Assembly (NCBI GenBank): GCA_028716125.1
Contig: JAQUQK010000042.1
Span: 1 to 9,747, forward strand
Origin: Thermoplasmatota archaeon
GTDB taxonomy: Archaea > Thermoplasmatota > JAQUQK01
Direction of reading: 5' to 3'
Length of the DNA: 9,747 nt
Positions 1-6,136 of this stretch are shown piece after piece (the stretch's first letter is position 1; every line of letters begins with the position of its first letter). The notes beneath the pieces were generated by a model. That model ran no database searches. It saw nothing but the letters and a program-made list of their open reading frames with translations, and had not been told where the DNA came from. Both the position numbers and the translations under genes were made by a program.

Positions 1-734
1 CTGTTTCGCATCCAGCTATATGAGGGATATGATGCGAGGGTTCCGCCGTTCGATGACATTATCTTGTATTGCCCAGACGGCGAATCCATTGAGTATGATA
101 TGTATCCAACATCAAAAAGGTAAAACTCTGCAACAAGCGTGCTGCCATCGGATACACTGAAATAAAGCGTTATTCCGCTTATAGGCTGGGATGCCCAAGT
201 CGTCTTCTTGAGATAAACTATTTTTTCGGAGCCGCCGGCAAGTGCCCCCGATATGGAGGCGTTTCCTGCACCCCTCACGTAAAGGGTGGCATATGTGTTT
301 CCCTGTATCGTCTTTGCCGCGACCTGCAGGTTGCTAATTGAAGTTCCGTTGTTCTTTATTGTGAAACTGTCGTCCTGGTCGCCAAGCCCCGTGTAGAGCA
401 TATCATATCCAGACTGCACGCAGTAAGAGACTATCCACCTTTCGCCCTTGGAGCCGATCTCTATGGAGCCAGAACTTGCTGATATAGAGACGGGCTGGGC
501 TCCCCCTGTTTTGTGTATGAGTTCGCCAATCGTATCGTACATATCGTTGAACTGCATAAGCACACTATCAAACTGGCTTTGGGCGCGCATCTGCTCTATG
601 GAAGGGATGCCCCAGAAAAGGATTGCCATTATGCCAAGTATGGCTATTGCCATCACTAATATTGTGCCTATTACTGGCGATACTGCGTTTTTATCCTGAG
701 AATGCAATTTTCGGGTTATAAATCTGACTGCCAC
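1..734 (-). CDS. Type IV pilin-like surface protein, 3' end cut by window edge
   Basis: Translation from the GTG at 734-732 reads open to position 1 (244 codons, no stop), so the C-terminus lies outside the window. Residues 1-16 are a short basic and polar leader. They are followed by AVSPVIGTILVMAIAILGIM (residues 17-36), the hallmark of archaeal class III/type IV pilin N-termini that are cut by a prepilin peptidase and assembled through this hydrophobic helix. An F-W-G-I-P-S turn and a helix (I46-Y66) come next, then a beta-rich ectodomain with Ser, Gly, Thr and Asn-rich stretches and single Cys105. The start was chosen because a TATA-like box lies about 27 bp upstream, which predicts a leaderless transcript beginning at the GTG. 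A TTG at 707-705 is a possible alternative start. The layout resembles large archaeal pilin-like proteins of unknown function rather than a classical archaellin. Pilin-like N-terminus: confident. Assembly into a pilus: inferred. Confidence 0.8.
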   Translation of the reverse strand, partial: MAVRFITRKLHSQDKNAVSPVIGTILVMAIAILGIMAILFWGIPSIEQMRAQSQFDSVLMQFNDMYDTIGELIHKTGGAQPVSISASSGSIEIGSKGERWIVSYCVQSGYDMLYTGLGDQDDSFTIKNNGTSISNLQVAAKTIQGNTYATLYVRGAGNASISGALAGGSEKIVYLKKTTWASQPISGITLYFSVSDGSTLVAEFYLFDVGYISYSMDSPSGQYKIMSSNGGTLASYPSYSWMRN

Positions 735-754
735 GATATGTAATAGGGTGAATA

Positions 755-769
755 CGTTAAAATATGTTT
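755..769 (-). promoter_or_regulatory. TATA-like promoter of the pilin-like gene
   Basis: On the minus strand this reads AAACATATTTTAACG, an archaeal TATA-like element centred near 762. The usual archaeal spacing puts transcription start around 735-738, essentially on the GTG start codon at 734, so a leaderless mRNA is expected. It lies directly after the oligo-T tract that ends the upstream operon. Confidence 0.5.
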
Positions 770-772
770 GGT

Positions 773-782
773 AAAAAAAAAA
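773..782 (-). terminator. Oligo-T terminator after the VWA/KaiC-like operon
   Basis: Ten consecutive A on the plus strand give a run of ten T on the minus strand, starting one base after the TGA (786-784) of the KaiC-like gene. Archaeal termination is driven by such T tracts without needing a hairpin. It separates the three-gene operon from the independently promoted pilin-like gene. Confidence 0.6.
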
Positions 783-783
783 C

Positions 784-1482
784 TCAGAACACCCTTCTCG
801 TCGATTCCAGCCAAAGCCCCCTTTCAGTCTCTTTGTAAAGAAGCATTTTAGTGGACTCGATAACGCCGCGCATCTTGGTTATCATTATGAACGGATAAAT
901 TCCAAAGCCCCTGCGCTCTATCCCGATTTCAAGGACCCCGTCAACAATGTGCTTTGCAGTGTATTCAAACTGCGTGCTGTGCATTCCCTTGGTCATCATT
1001 ACAAGGCTCACGCCGCCGCTCCTCCGCGTCAAGAAAACTATTTTTTGAAGAAGCGCAATCGCGTCGCTTTCGCTGCCGTTCATCATTATTGAAGACAAAG
1101 ATTCCAGTGCAAGCCTGCACGGGCCTTTCATTTTTGCAGACGAGAGAAAATCCAGCGCATCCTGGGCCCGGCTTTGGCTCTTTGCCTGCTTTTTGTTCTC
1201 CGGCTCCATTATTGCGGAGTATCCGTCCACGCATTCAACGGATTTTGCCTTTTCCGGCCCGATTGACTCAAGGCCTGCGATTCCATCAACTATTTCCCTG
1301 GTCGGCCGTTCAAGGGAGTAATAGACCACTTTTTCATTTTTCAAAATTCCGCCGGAAGCAAATTGCTCGGCAAAAATGTATGTGGCATTGCAAGGCTCGC
1401 TCAAAAAAAGAATGGTGCTCCCGCGAGGGAAGCCCCCGATTTGCGCATCAAGCCCGGATATGCCAGTCGTCGTCAGTTCCAT
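784..1482 (-). CDS. KaiC/RadA-like RecA-fold protein with degenerate nucleotide-binding site
   Basis: A single-domain protein of 232 residues. The opening T-G-I-S-G-L-D-x8-P-R-G-S (residues 6-22) is the conserved start of KaiC/Rad55/ArlH-type ATPases, and the following strand I24-L27 leads to where the Walker A loop should be. In place of G-E-P-G-T-G-K-T the protein has S-E-P-C-N-A-T-Y (residues 28-35), so both loop glycines, the lysine and the final Thr are lost. The Walker B strand ends in Glu127 (R-L-A-L-E-S-L-S) instead of the usual Asp. The rest of the fold (Y-Y-S-L-E at 54-58, the C-terminal strands near 185-216) is still recognisable, so it is probably a binding or structural protein rather than an ATPase. 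It is the third gene of the operon, 15 nt after its neighbour. Alternative: a relative of ArlH, supported only by the adjacent pilin-like gene. Confidence 0.8.
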   Translation of the reverse strand: MELTTTGISGLDAQIGGFPRGSTILFLSEPCNATYIFAEQFASGGILKNEKVVYYSLERPTREIVDGIAGLESIGPEKAKSVECVDGYSAIMEPENKKQAKSQSRAQDALDFLSSAKMKGPCRLALESLSSIMMNGSESDAIALLQKIVFLTRRSGGVSLVMMTKGMHSTQFEYTAKHIVDGVLEIGIERRGFGIYPFIMITKMRGVIESTKMLLYKETERGLWLESTRRVF

Positions 1483-1497
1483 GGAACATCTCGTTCC

Positions 1498-2367
1498 TTA
1501 CTTCTGTTCTTTCTTCTTCCCGAATGGAAGCTTTCCAAGCATTCCGCCGACATCTATGCCTTTCTTTCCTTCCTTGGACGCTTCAGGGGAAACTGCAGCA
1601 TCCTGCCTTTGTTCTTCTGGCTTTGCCTCGGCGGCCTGCTCTTTCTTCTTTCCGAAAAGCGGAGGAACTGCAAAACCCTTTTTCGGCTTTTCTTCCTTTG
1701 GCGCTTCCGCCTGCAGTTTTGTCTCCTCTGCTACGACTGTGGTTTTTTGGACGGGGGCTTCTTCAACTGGTGCTCCCTGTCTCAGCTTGTCAAGAGTGTG
1801 CTCGACGTCGCCTACGCTTGTAACTGAAAAGCGGTCGGTCTTCAGCATTCCGTCGGGTGCGCGGTAAACCACTTCCACAATGTATCCGCCGGCAGTCTTG
1901 TAAAGAAGGCGCTTGTCGATTATTGTTCCTGAAATCGGAAGATCCATCCATGCCGGAGGCGCTGAAACTGGCACGGTATATGTCTTATCGGAAGTGCTGC
2001 CGGAAACTGGCTCGGCGTATTTCTTTTCGGCTCTCGTTTCAACGGGCTTTGGAACTTCTGGACGTTTTCCAAGAATGGCATCTATCTTGTTCTCTATCTC
2101 CGAAATGTCATCGCTTGATGTCTTGCCCCACCTATGCTCGTAAAGGGTCTGCTCCATGTCTTTGCACTCTTCAAGGGTCTGGAGCTCGACCTTCTCTTTT
2201 GTCTCCTGCTCGAGATATCTTTCTGAAATTATGTCCTTGCGCGCCCCTTTTTCAGGAGTTTCCTGCGGGAGCTTTTCAGACGGCTTTGCGGCAATCTTAC
2301 CGGCCCATTGCCTGTTCAGGGGCTGCGCTTCATCTTGCGCCTTGGATTTGCTCCCCGCATCTGACAT
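1498..2367 (-). CDS. Lysine/glutamate-rich cytoplasmic protein with repeated F-G-K-K motif, unknown function
   Basis: I do not recognise a family. The 289 residues have no signal peptide or membrane segment. Residues 1-45 are polar and probably disordered, 46-75 and 87-100 look helical or coiled coil, and 103-138 is Pro/Glu/Lys-rich linker. Residues 139-200 form the only clearly folded part: a small beta-rich domain (G-T-I-I-D-K-R-L-L-Y, then Y-I-V-E-V-V-Y, then R-F-S-V-T-S-V) closed by a helix. Residues 200-289 are a low-complexity basic and acidic tail with P-L-F-G-K-K-K-E-Q (236-244) and an almost identical L-P-F-G-K-K-K-E-Q-K at the extreme C-terminus (280-289). The ATG directly follows the TAA of the VWA gene (TAAATG), with a G-rich Shine-Dalgarno (GGGGGAG) just before that stop, so translation is probably coupled. 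An adaptor or scaffold role is inference. Confidence 0.8.
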   Translation of the reverse strand: MSDAGSKSKAQDEAQPLNRQWAGKIAAKPSEKLPQETPEKGARKDIISERYLEQETKEKVELQTLEECKDMEQTLYEHRWGKTSSDDISEIENKIDAILGKRPEVPKPVETRAEKKYAEPVSGSTSDKTYTVPVSAPPAWMDLPISGTIIDKRLLYKTAGGYIVEVVYRAPDGMLKTDRFSVTSVGDVEHTLDKLRQGAPVEEAPVQKTTVVAEETKLQAEAPKEEKPKKGFAVPPLFGKKKEQAAEAKPEEQRQDAAVSPEASKEGKKGIDVGGMLGKLPFGKKKEQK

Positions 2368-3507
2368 TTACTCCCCCTTTTTCTTCTTGCCCTTTCCCTT
2401 CTTTGGGGTTTCCTTTTTCTTTTCGACCGGTTTCTCTTCGACTGCTTCCTTGGGCTCTTCCTTGGATGCCTTTGGGACGGGTGCGATTACAAGCCTTGTC
2501 GCAAGGTCGCCGTAGAGCGCCTTGAGGCCTTCCTCGTTCGGCTTGAAGAACATGCGCCCGCCCGTGGTCTCCGCGATTATCTTGAGTACGTTCTCGTCAA
2601 AGTATCCCTTCTCGCCGATGAGAATCGGGTAAATTATGATTCCTGCTTCCTTTGCCTTCTTTGCGACTTCAATGGGATTCTCGTTGAATACTCCGCCATC
2701 GGTAAGAACTATCATTGCCTTCATGTTCTCAGGCTTGCCCTTCTCGCCGAAGATGCTCATTCCGCCCTCTATTGCAGACGAAAGCGATGTCATTCCGCTT
2801 GTCTTCTGGCCATCAAGCTTCTTGAACAGGTCTTCCATCTCGGTGCGCGAGACTGGCGAGAGTTCGCGAATTACTTTTATGTCCCTGCCAAACGTCATTA
2901 CGCCAATCTGGTCGACTGCGCCAAGCGTCGCCTTCTTGTCCATGAAGAACTTTGCAGCGGCAGCTCCCGCGCCGTACCTGGATGGCTTGTAGTCCTTGTG
3001 CCCCATGCTCCATGAGCGGTCGATTGCGAGGATGATATCGGACGTGACTGCGCCAGGCCCTGCGAGAATTTCAATTTCTGCCTCGTCGCTGAATATTGCT
3101 GCGCCTGCCGGCAGCGCTTCCTTTACACGAAGCTTTATGCCGCCCGGTGCGGTAATTACAGTATTTGCCTGAAGGACCTTGTATTCAAGGAATGACGACA
3201 GCTCGGCTGCCATGCTTTCAAGCGCTGGCGCGTCAGTTTCGGATACGACCTCGAACGCAACCTTGGTGCATTCCTTGGCTTCTGCAGGCTGCATTGTTAT
3301 CTCATCGCCTGATTCAAGCCCGCCGAGATTTTCAAGCGCGTCGCCGTCAAGCTGTATTGTTCCTTTCTTGACCTTTTTGCTGACGATGACTGGGAGAATT
3401 ACCTTCTCAAAACCCTCGACTTGAACGAACTTCTCTATTCCTTCGCTGTCCGCAGGGTTTATCGCCGCAAAACCGTTCTCTGAAGATTTAGCAACTTTCA
3501 GCAACAT
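2368..3507 (-). CDS. VWA-domain protein with Cdc48/VAT-like N domain
   Basis: The protein has 379 residues and no signal peptide or membrane segment, so it is probably cytoplasmic. Residues 1-75 resemble the double-psi barrel half of the Cdc48/VAT N domain (M-L-L-K-V-A start, I-N-P, G-D-A-L-E-N-L-G-G-L-E-S-G-D). Residues 76-150 resemble its second half (L-E-Y-K-V-L, P-A-G-A-A-I-F-S-D-E-A-E-I-E-I). Residues 155-340 are a von Willebrand factor A domain with a complete MIDAS metal site: D163-x-S165-x-S167, T240 and D270 in L-T-D-G-G. The tail 346-379 is Glu/Lys/Pro-rich and ends in a lysine cluster. The start at 3507 is chosen because the Cdc48 N domain normally begins M-x-L-K-V-A and a GGTG lies 9 nt upstream. 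The ATG at 3522, adding five residues, is the alternative. First gene of the operon. The VWA call is firm; the N-domain call rests on motif resemblance. Confidence 0.88.
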   Translation of the reverse strand: MLLKVAKSSENGFAAINPADSEGIEKFVQVEGFEKVILPVIVSKKVKKGTIQLDGDALENLGGLESGDEITMQPAEAKECTKVAFEVVSETDAPALESMAAELSSFLEYKVLQANTVITAPGGIKLRVKEALPAGAAIFSDEAEIEILAGPGAVTSDIILAIDRSWSMGHKDYKPSRYGAGAAAAKFFMDKKATLGAVDQIGVMTFGRDIKVIRELSPVSRTEMEDLFKKLDGQKTSGMTSLSSAIEGGMSIFGEKGKPENMKAMIVLTDGGVFNENPIEVAKKAKEAGIIIYPILIGEKGYFDENVLKIIAETTGGRMFFKPNEEGLKALYGDLATRLVIAPVPKASKEEPKEAVEEKPVEKKKETPKKGKGKKKKGE

Positions 3508-3533
3508 GCTATCGGGCACCATTATCCCTATAT

Positions 3534-3543
3534 TATTTATATT
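3534..3543 (-). promoter_or_regulatory. TATA-like promoter of the VWA operon
   Basis: The minus strand reads AATATAAATA here, a good archaeal TATA box. The predicted transcription start lies about 25 bp on, near 3510-3516, just ahead of the ATG at 3507. This favours 3507 over the ATG at 3522 as start codon and implies a very short leader. It could also be used together with a weaker AT-rich box around 3586-3600. Confidence 0.5.
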
Positions 3544-3620
3544 GCTTTCGCAAAAAAAGCGAGAAACGCAGACAGCCGCACGGCGCGAAAATAAAATTTG
3601 AAACAACATTTGATTGCGAT

Positions 3621-3660
3621 TTTTGCGCTTTGCCCGCTTTTATGCGCACCTTTTGCGCTT
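3621..3660. repeat. 10-bp direct repeat pair in the divergent regulatory region
   Basis: TTTTGCGCTT occurs at 3621-3630 and again at 3651-3660, 30 bp start to start (about three helical turns), with a related TTTTATGCGC (3638-3647) in between. The pair lies upstream of both divergent transcription units, so an operator for a shared regulator is plausible but unproven. Apart from this and the TATA candidates I see no gene in 3523-3771. Confidence 0.4.
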
Positions 3661-3662
3661 CC

Positions 3663-3676
3663 CGAAACTTTTATTT
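3663..3676 (+). promoter_or_regulatory. Candidate BRE/TATA promoter of the PKD membrane-protein gene
   Basis: CGAAA (3663-3667) followed by CTTTTATTT resembles a BRE plus TATA box. It would start transcription near 3697-3702 and leave a leader of about 70 nt, which agrees with the gene having a real Shine-Dalgarno site (GGTG, 3761-3764). A second AT-rich box, GCATAAAAAC around 3708-3717, would give a shorter leader of about 34 nt. The sequence does not decide between them. Confidence 0.35.
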
Positions 3677-3771
3677 GACCTGTTCTAATACTCCGTAAGC
3701 AAAAAGGCATAAAAACCCAAGCCAAAATTGATTATGCCGCGAGTACCGTCAGGATAAACTGGTGTATTGCT

Positions 3772-5235
3772 ATGGCAAAGGATGCAGAAAAAACCCTTGA
3801 AGAACTCGAAGCGGAGCTTAAAGCGCTTGAAGAGCAGGAGAAGGCGCTTGCGGAAGGGAAGATGCCCGCCGCAGAAGAGAAGCCCAAAAAGAAAAAAGGC
3901 GAACCGACGAAACTGCCAATCAAACTGCCGTCCTTTGGGAAGAAATCCGACGTTGCGCCAGAGGCTCCTGCGGAGGCACAGCAAGAAGCAGCATCAGCGG
4001 AAGCACAGCAGCCCGCTGAAGAAAAGCCAGCCGCGCAAAAAGGCCCCGTTGACATGGATGCGGGAATAGACACCGAAGGCCTGAACTGGAAAAAGGAAAA
4101 CAGGGAATGGGTCATAATCCCCTCCGCAAAACTCCGCGAAATGGAAGCAAAAAAGAAAGCGGAAGAAGAAGCGGCGAGAGTTGCCCGTGAGCAAGCGGAA
4201 AAGGAAAAGCAGCAGCAAAAGGGACTTGGCGCGATATTTGGAAAGCAGCCAGGCAAAAAGCTGGAAGGGGAAGGAAAGAAAAAGAAGAAGTTCCCAGTAG
4301 CATTAATTGTGATACCGTTGATATTGATTCTATTGGTCGGCGCAGTTGCCGCCGCATATTTCACTGGTGCGCTCCTAAAGCCAGGGCTCGCAGAAAAGGC
4401 ATTTGGCTTCTTTGACAAGGACGTCGACAAGGACGGGATGCCAAACGACTGGGAAAAGGCAAACGGATTCAATCCTAACGACGCATCAGACAAAACATCT
4501 GATGCCGATAGCGACACGATTTCAAATCTCGATGAGTACAAGGCAGGAACAAATCCCAAGAGCGCAGACAGCGACGGCGATGGCATAAATGATAATCTTG
4601 ATACCAAACCGCTTGTGAAGGACAAGGCGCCAGTGGCCGAGTTCTCGGCAGTCTCGCCGGTCTGGATCGTTGGAGGAGTTTCGGAAGACATGGCATTCAA
4701 TGCATCTGCATCTTCTGACCCTGACGGAGATGCGCTGACATACGTTTGGGACTTCGGCGACGGAACCACAGGAGAAGGCGTTTCAACAGCTCATGCATAT
4801 TCCGCAGCAGGTCTCTTCAACGTCACGCTGACGGTATGGGATGGCCCTGCGGTGGAAGGAAAGGCGCTGAAATCCACGAAAAACGTCATGGTCGCAGTAA
4901 ATGAGCGTGTTGTGATAACGGGAACTGCAACAGGAACCGAGAATCCCGCGCCTCAGAATTTCGTTGCGAATGCCGGCGCAATCAAAGTTTATGCAAAGCT
5001 GGAATGGACGTCACAAGTACCTGTTGGTTCAAACCTCAAACTTACATTGACTGACCCTGCCGCAGTTGCGACAAGCGCAGGTGGCGAATTAGGAGGTTCT
5101 CCCCCTGCGGAGATAAATATGGATGGGCCGGCAGAAGGCGCATGGGTCGCAGCAATAGATTCCAGCCCGGCAGGCTCCAACGGCATTAACGTAGACACGG
5201 CATATACGCTGACAATAGAAATAACGTATGTATAA
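3772..5235 (+). CDS. Single-pass membrane protein with coiled-coil cytoplasmic region, calcium-type repeats and PKD domain outside
   Basis: The 487-residue protein has no N-terminal signal peptide. Residues 1-30 are a Glu/Leu/Lys coiled coil and 31-100 a Lys/Pro/Ala/Glu linker. A short conserved-looking W-x10-I-P segment lies at 106-118 and a second charged helix at 119-150. After a run of lysines comes one membrane helix (about 174-200). The lysines before it predict N-inside/C-outside. Outside are three thrombospondin-type-3-like Asp-rich motifs (D-K-D-V-D-K-D-G at 215-222, D-A-D-S-D at 244-248, D-S-D-G-D-G at 266-271), a PKD domain (about 286-378, with W-D-F-G-D-G at 326-331), and a C-terminal beta-rich domain (379-487) somewhat like bacterial pre-peptidase C-terminal domains. 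F-G-K-K (55-58) and F-G-K-Q (156-159) in the cytoplasmic part resemble the tail of the 1498-2367 protein. The start is fixed by GGTG 7 nt upstream. Probably a surface adhesin or appendage anchor linked to a cytoplasmic partner; function not established. Confidence 0.88.
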   Translation: MAKDAEKTLEELEAELKALEEQEKALAEGKMPAAEEKPKKKKGEPTKLPIKLPSFGKKSDVAPEAPAEAQQEAASAEAQQPAEEKPAAQKGPVDMDAGIDTEGLNWKKENREWVIIPSAKLREMEAKKKAEEEAARVAREQAEKEKQQQKGLGAIFGKQPGKKLEGEGKKKKKFPVALIVIPLILILLVGAVAAAYFTGALLKPGLAEKAFGFFDKDVDKDGMPNDWEKANGFNPNDASDKTSDADSDTISNLDEYKAGTNPKSADSDGDGINDNLDTKPLVKDKAPVAEFSAVSPVWIVGGVSEDMAFNASASSDPDGDALTYVWDFGDGTTGEGVSTAHAYSAAGLFNVTLTVWDGPAVEGKALKSTKNVMVAVNERVVITGTATGTENPAPQNFVANAGAIKVYAKLEWTSQVPVGSNLKLTLTDPAAVATSAGGELGGSPPAEINMDGPAEGAWVAAIDSSPAGSNGINVDTAYTLTIEITYV

Positions 5236-5236
5236 G

Positions 5237-6136
5237 TCAGCGCCATGCGTGCCCATTGCGGCAGCGCAATTCTCCTTCTTTTTCAAATAATTTTTCACCG
5301 CATTTTGGGCAGGGTTTTTTAGATGCGAACTGCGAAAGCCATGCGCTTCTCACTTCAGGTATGTTTTCGTCCATCGCCCTTGCAAGCATGTTTTTTCCCT
5401 CAATGTCCTGTCCCTCGTAAAGCTCGTATAACGGGCGCAGTTTCCCGCTAATCAGGGACTCCGCAATGCGCCTGCGCTCCCTTGATTCGCCGGACTGCCG
5501 GGATTTTATGATTGCCGCCATGACGAATCCGCCGAGTATTCCGCCGACATGCGCAAGATGCGCGACGTTTCCAGTTCCCGCTGCAGCATAAAATACCTCA
5601 AGCCCGCCCATTATGGTGACGGCAAAAATGGCAGGCACGTTTGGCACTATGAAAAAGCCGAGGAATATGGTTATCCTTTCGCGCGGGTAAAGCCAGCCGA
5701 GGGCGCCAAGAATTCCAAATATCGCGCCGGACGCGCCTATTGCATAATGGTTTAATGGATTTACAACGGCCCATAGCGCGCTTGCGATTAGGCCTGAAAT
5801 TAGGTATGTCGCGAGGAATTTGCCTGCACCCATCTTTCTCTCCAGCGTAATTCCAATCATGATGAGGACAAGAACATTCATTATCAAATGCAGCGGATCC
5901 GAAATGCTGTGGAGGAACATCGTTGTGAAAATCGTGTAAAAGTGTGAAGGCAGGTACTGCGGCAGAAGATGGAATGGCGCAAATGCAAGCTCTTCATAAA
6001 TCACGGGAAAAATCAGCGATGCGATATATACGGCGATGTTTGTCACTGCCAGCCCCATTGTGACCATCTTGCGCCTATAGAAATATGCAGTTGACGCAAG
6101 GATGAACAATATTGCAACGATTGAAAGCGGATTCAT
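5237..6136 (-). CDS. Rhomboid-family intramembrane serine protease with C-terminal zinc ribbon
   Basis: The 299-residue membrane protein has an N-terminal helix (about 4-20) followed by a six-helix rhomboid core (about 28-211). The catalytic serine is S136 in G-A-S-G (134-137) and the catalytic histidine H196 in A-H-V-G-G. H83-x3-N87 matches the conserved His/Asn pair that forms the oxyanion side of the active site. Rhomboids cleave membrane-anchored proteins within or next to their transmembrane helix. Residues 212-270 are a charged helical cytoplasmic stretch. The C-terminus is a small zinc ribbon, C276-x2-C279-x12-C292-x3-H296, which could bind nucleic acid or protein. The ATG overlaps the TGA of the PLD gene (ATGA, 4 nt), and AAGGTG lies 6 nt upstream, so the two are co-translated. 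The stop is 1 nt from that of the convergent PKD gene. All key residues are present, so an active protease is expected. Confidence 0.93.
   Translation of the reverse strand: MNPLSIVAILFILASTAYFYRRKMVTMGLAVTNIAVYIASLIFPVIYEELAFAPFHLLPQYLPSHFYTIFTTMFLHSISDPLHLIMNVLVLIMIGITLERKMGAGKFLATYLISGLIASALWAVVNPLNHYAIGASGAIFGILGALGWLYPRERITIFLGFFIVPNVPAIFAVTIMGGLEVFYAAAGTGNVAHLAHVGGILGGFVMAAIIKSRQSGESRERRRIAESLISGKLRPLYELYEGQDIEGKNMLARAMDENIPEVRSAWLSQFASKKPCPKCGEKLFEKEGELRCRNGHAWR
5255..5285 (+). terminator. Hairpin plus T-rich tract after the PKD gene
   Basis: ATTGCG (5255-5260), loop GCAG, and CGCAAT (5265-5270) form a perfect 6-bp stem 19 nt past the stop at 5235. The plus strand continues TCTCCTTCTTTTTC, with another T run at 5290-5294. 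On the opposite strand the same bases encode the zinc-ribbon end of the rhomboid protein, so terminator and coding sequence would overlap. The T tract is the part likely to matter in an archaeon. Confidence 0.4.

Noticed and set aside
448..699. Plus-strand frame inside the pilin-like gene
   Set aside because: The minus strand encodes a clear pilin N-terminus (A-V-S-P-V-I-G-T) in a frame open over 734 bases.
954..1823. Long plus-strand frame opposite the KaiC-like and F-G-K-K genes
   Set aside because: It crosses two well-supported minus genes and their junction, has a biased Arg/Ser/Phe/Leu composition typical of antisense shadows, and shows no recognisable motif.
3508..3609. Upstream in-frame extension of the VWA gene to 3609
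   Set aside because: The added residues are unlike any part of the Cdc48 N domain and cross the AT-rich promoter. The ATG at 3507 (or 3522) matches the family start.
3734..3757. Seven-codon ORF (M-P-R-V-P-S-G) in the leader of the PKD gene
   Set aside because: It has no ribosome binding site and no sign of selection; a short ORF of this size is expected by chance.
3732..4769. Long open frame on the minus strand opposite the PKD membrane-protein gene
   Set aside because: It is a Ser/Phe/Ala-rich mirror of the Lys/Glu/Ala-rich plus-strand protein, with no domain of its own, and the plus strand has recognisable TSP3-like and PKD domains and a Shine-Dalgarno.
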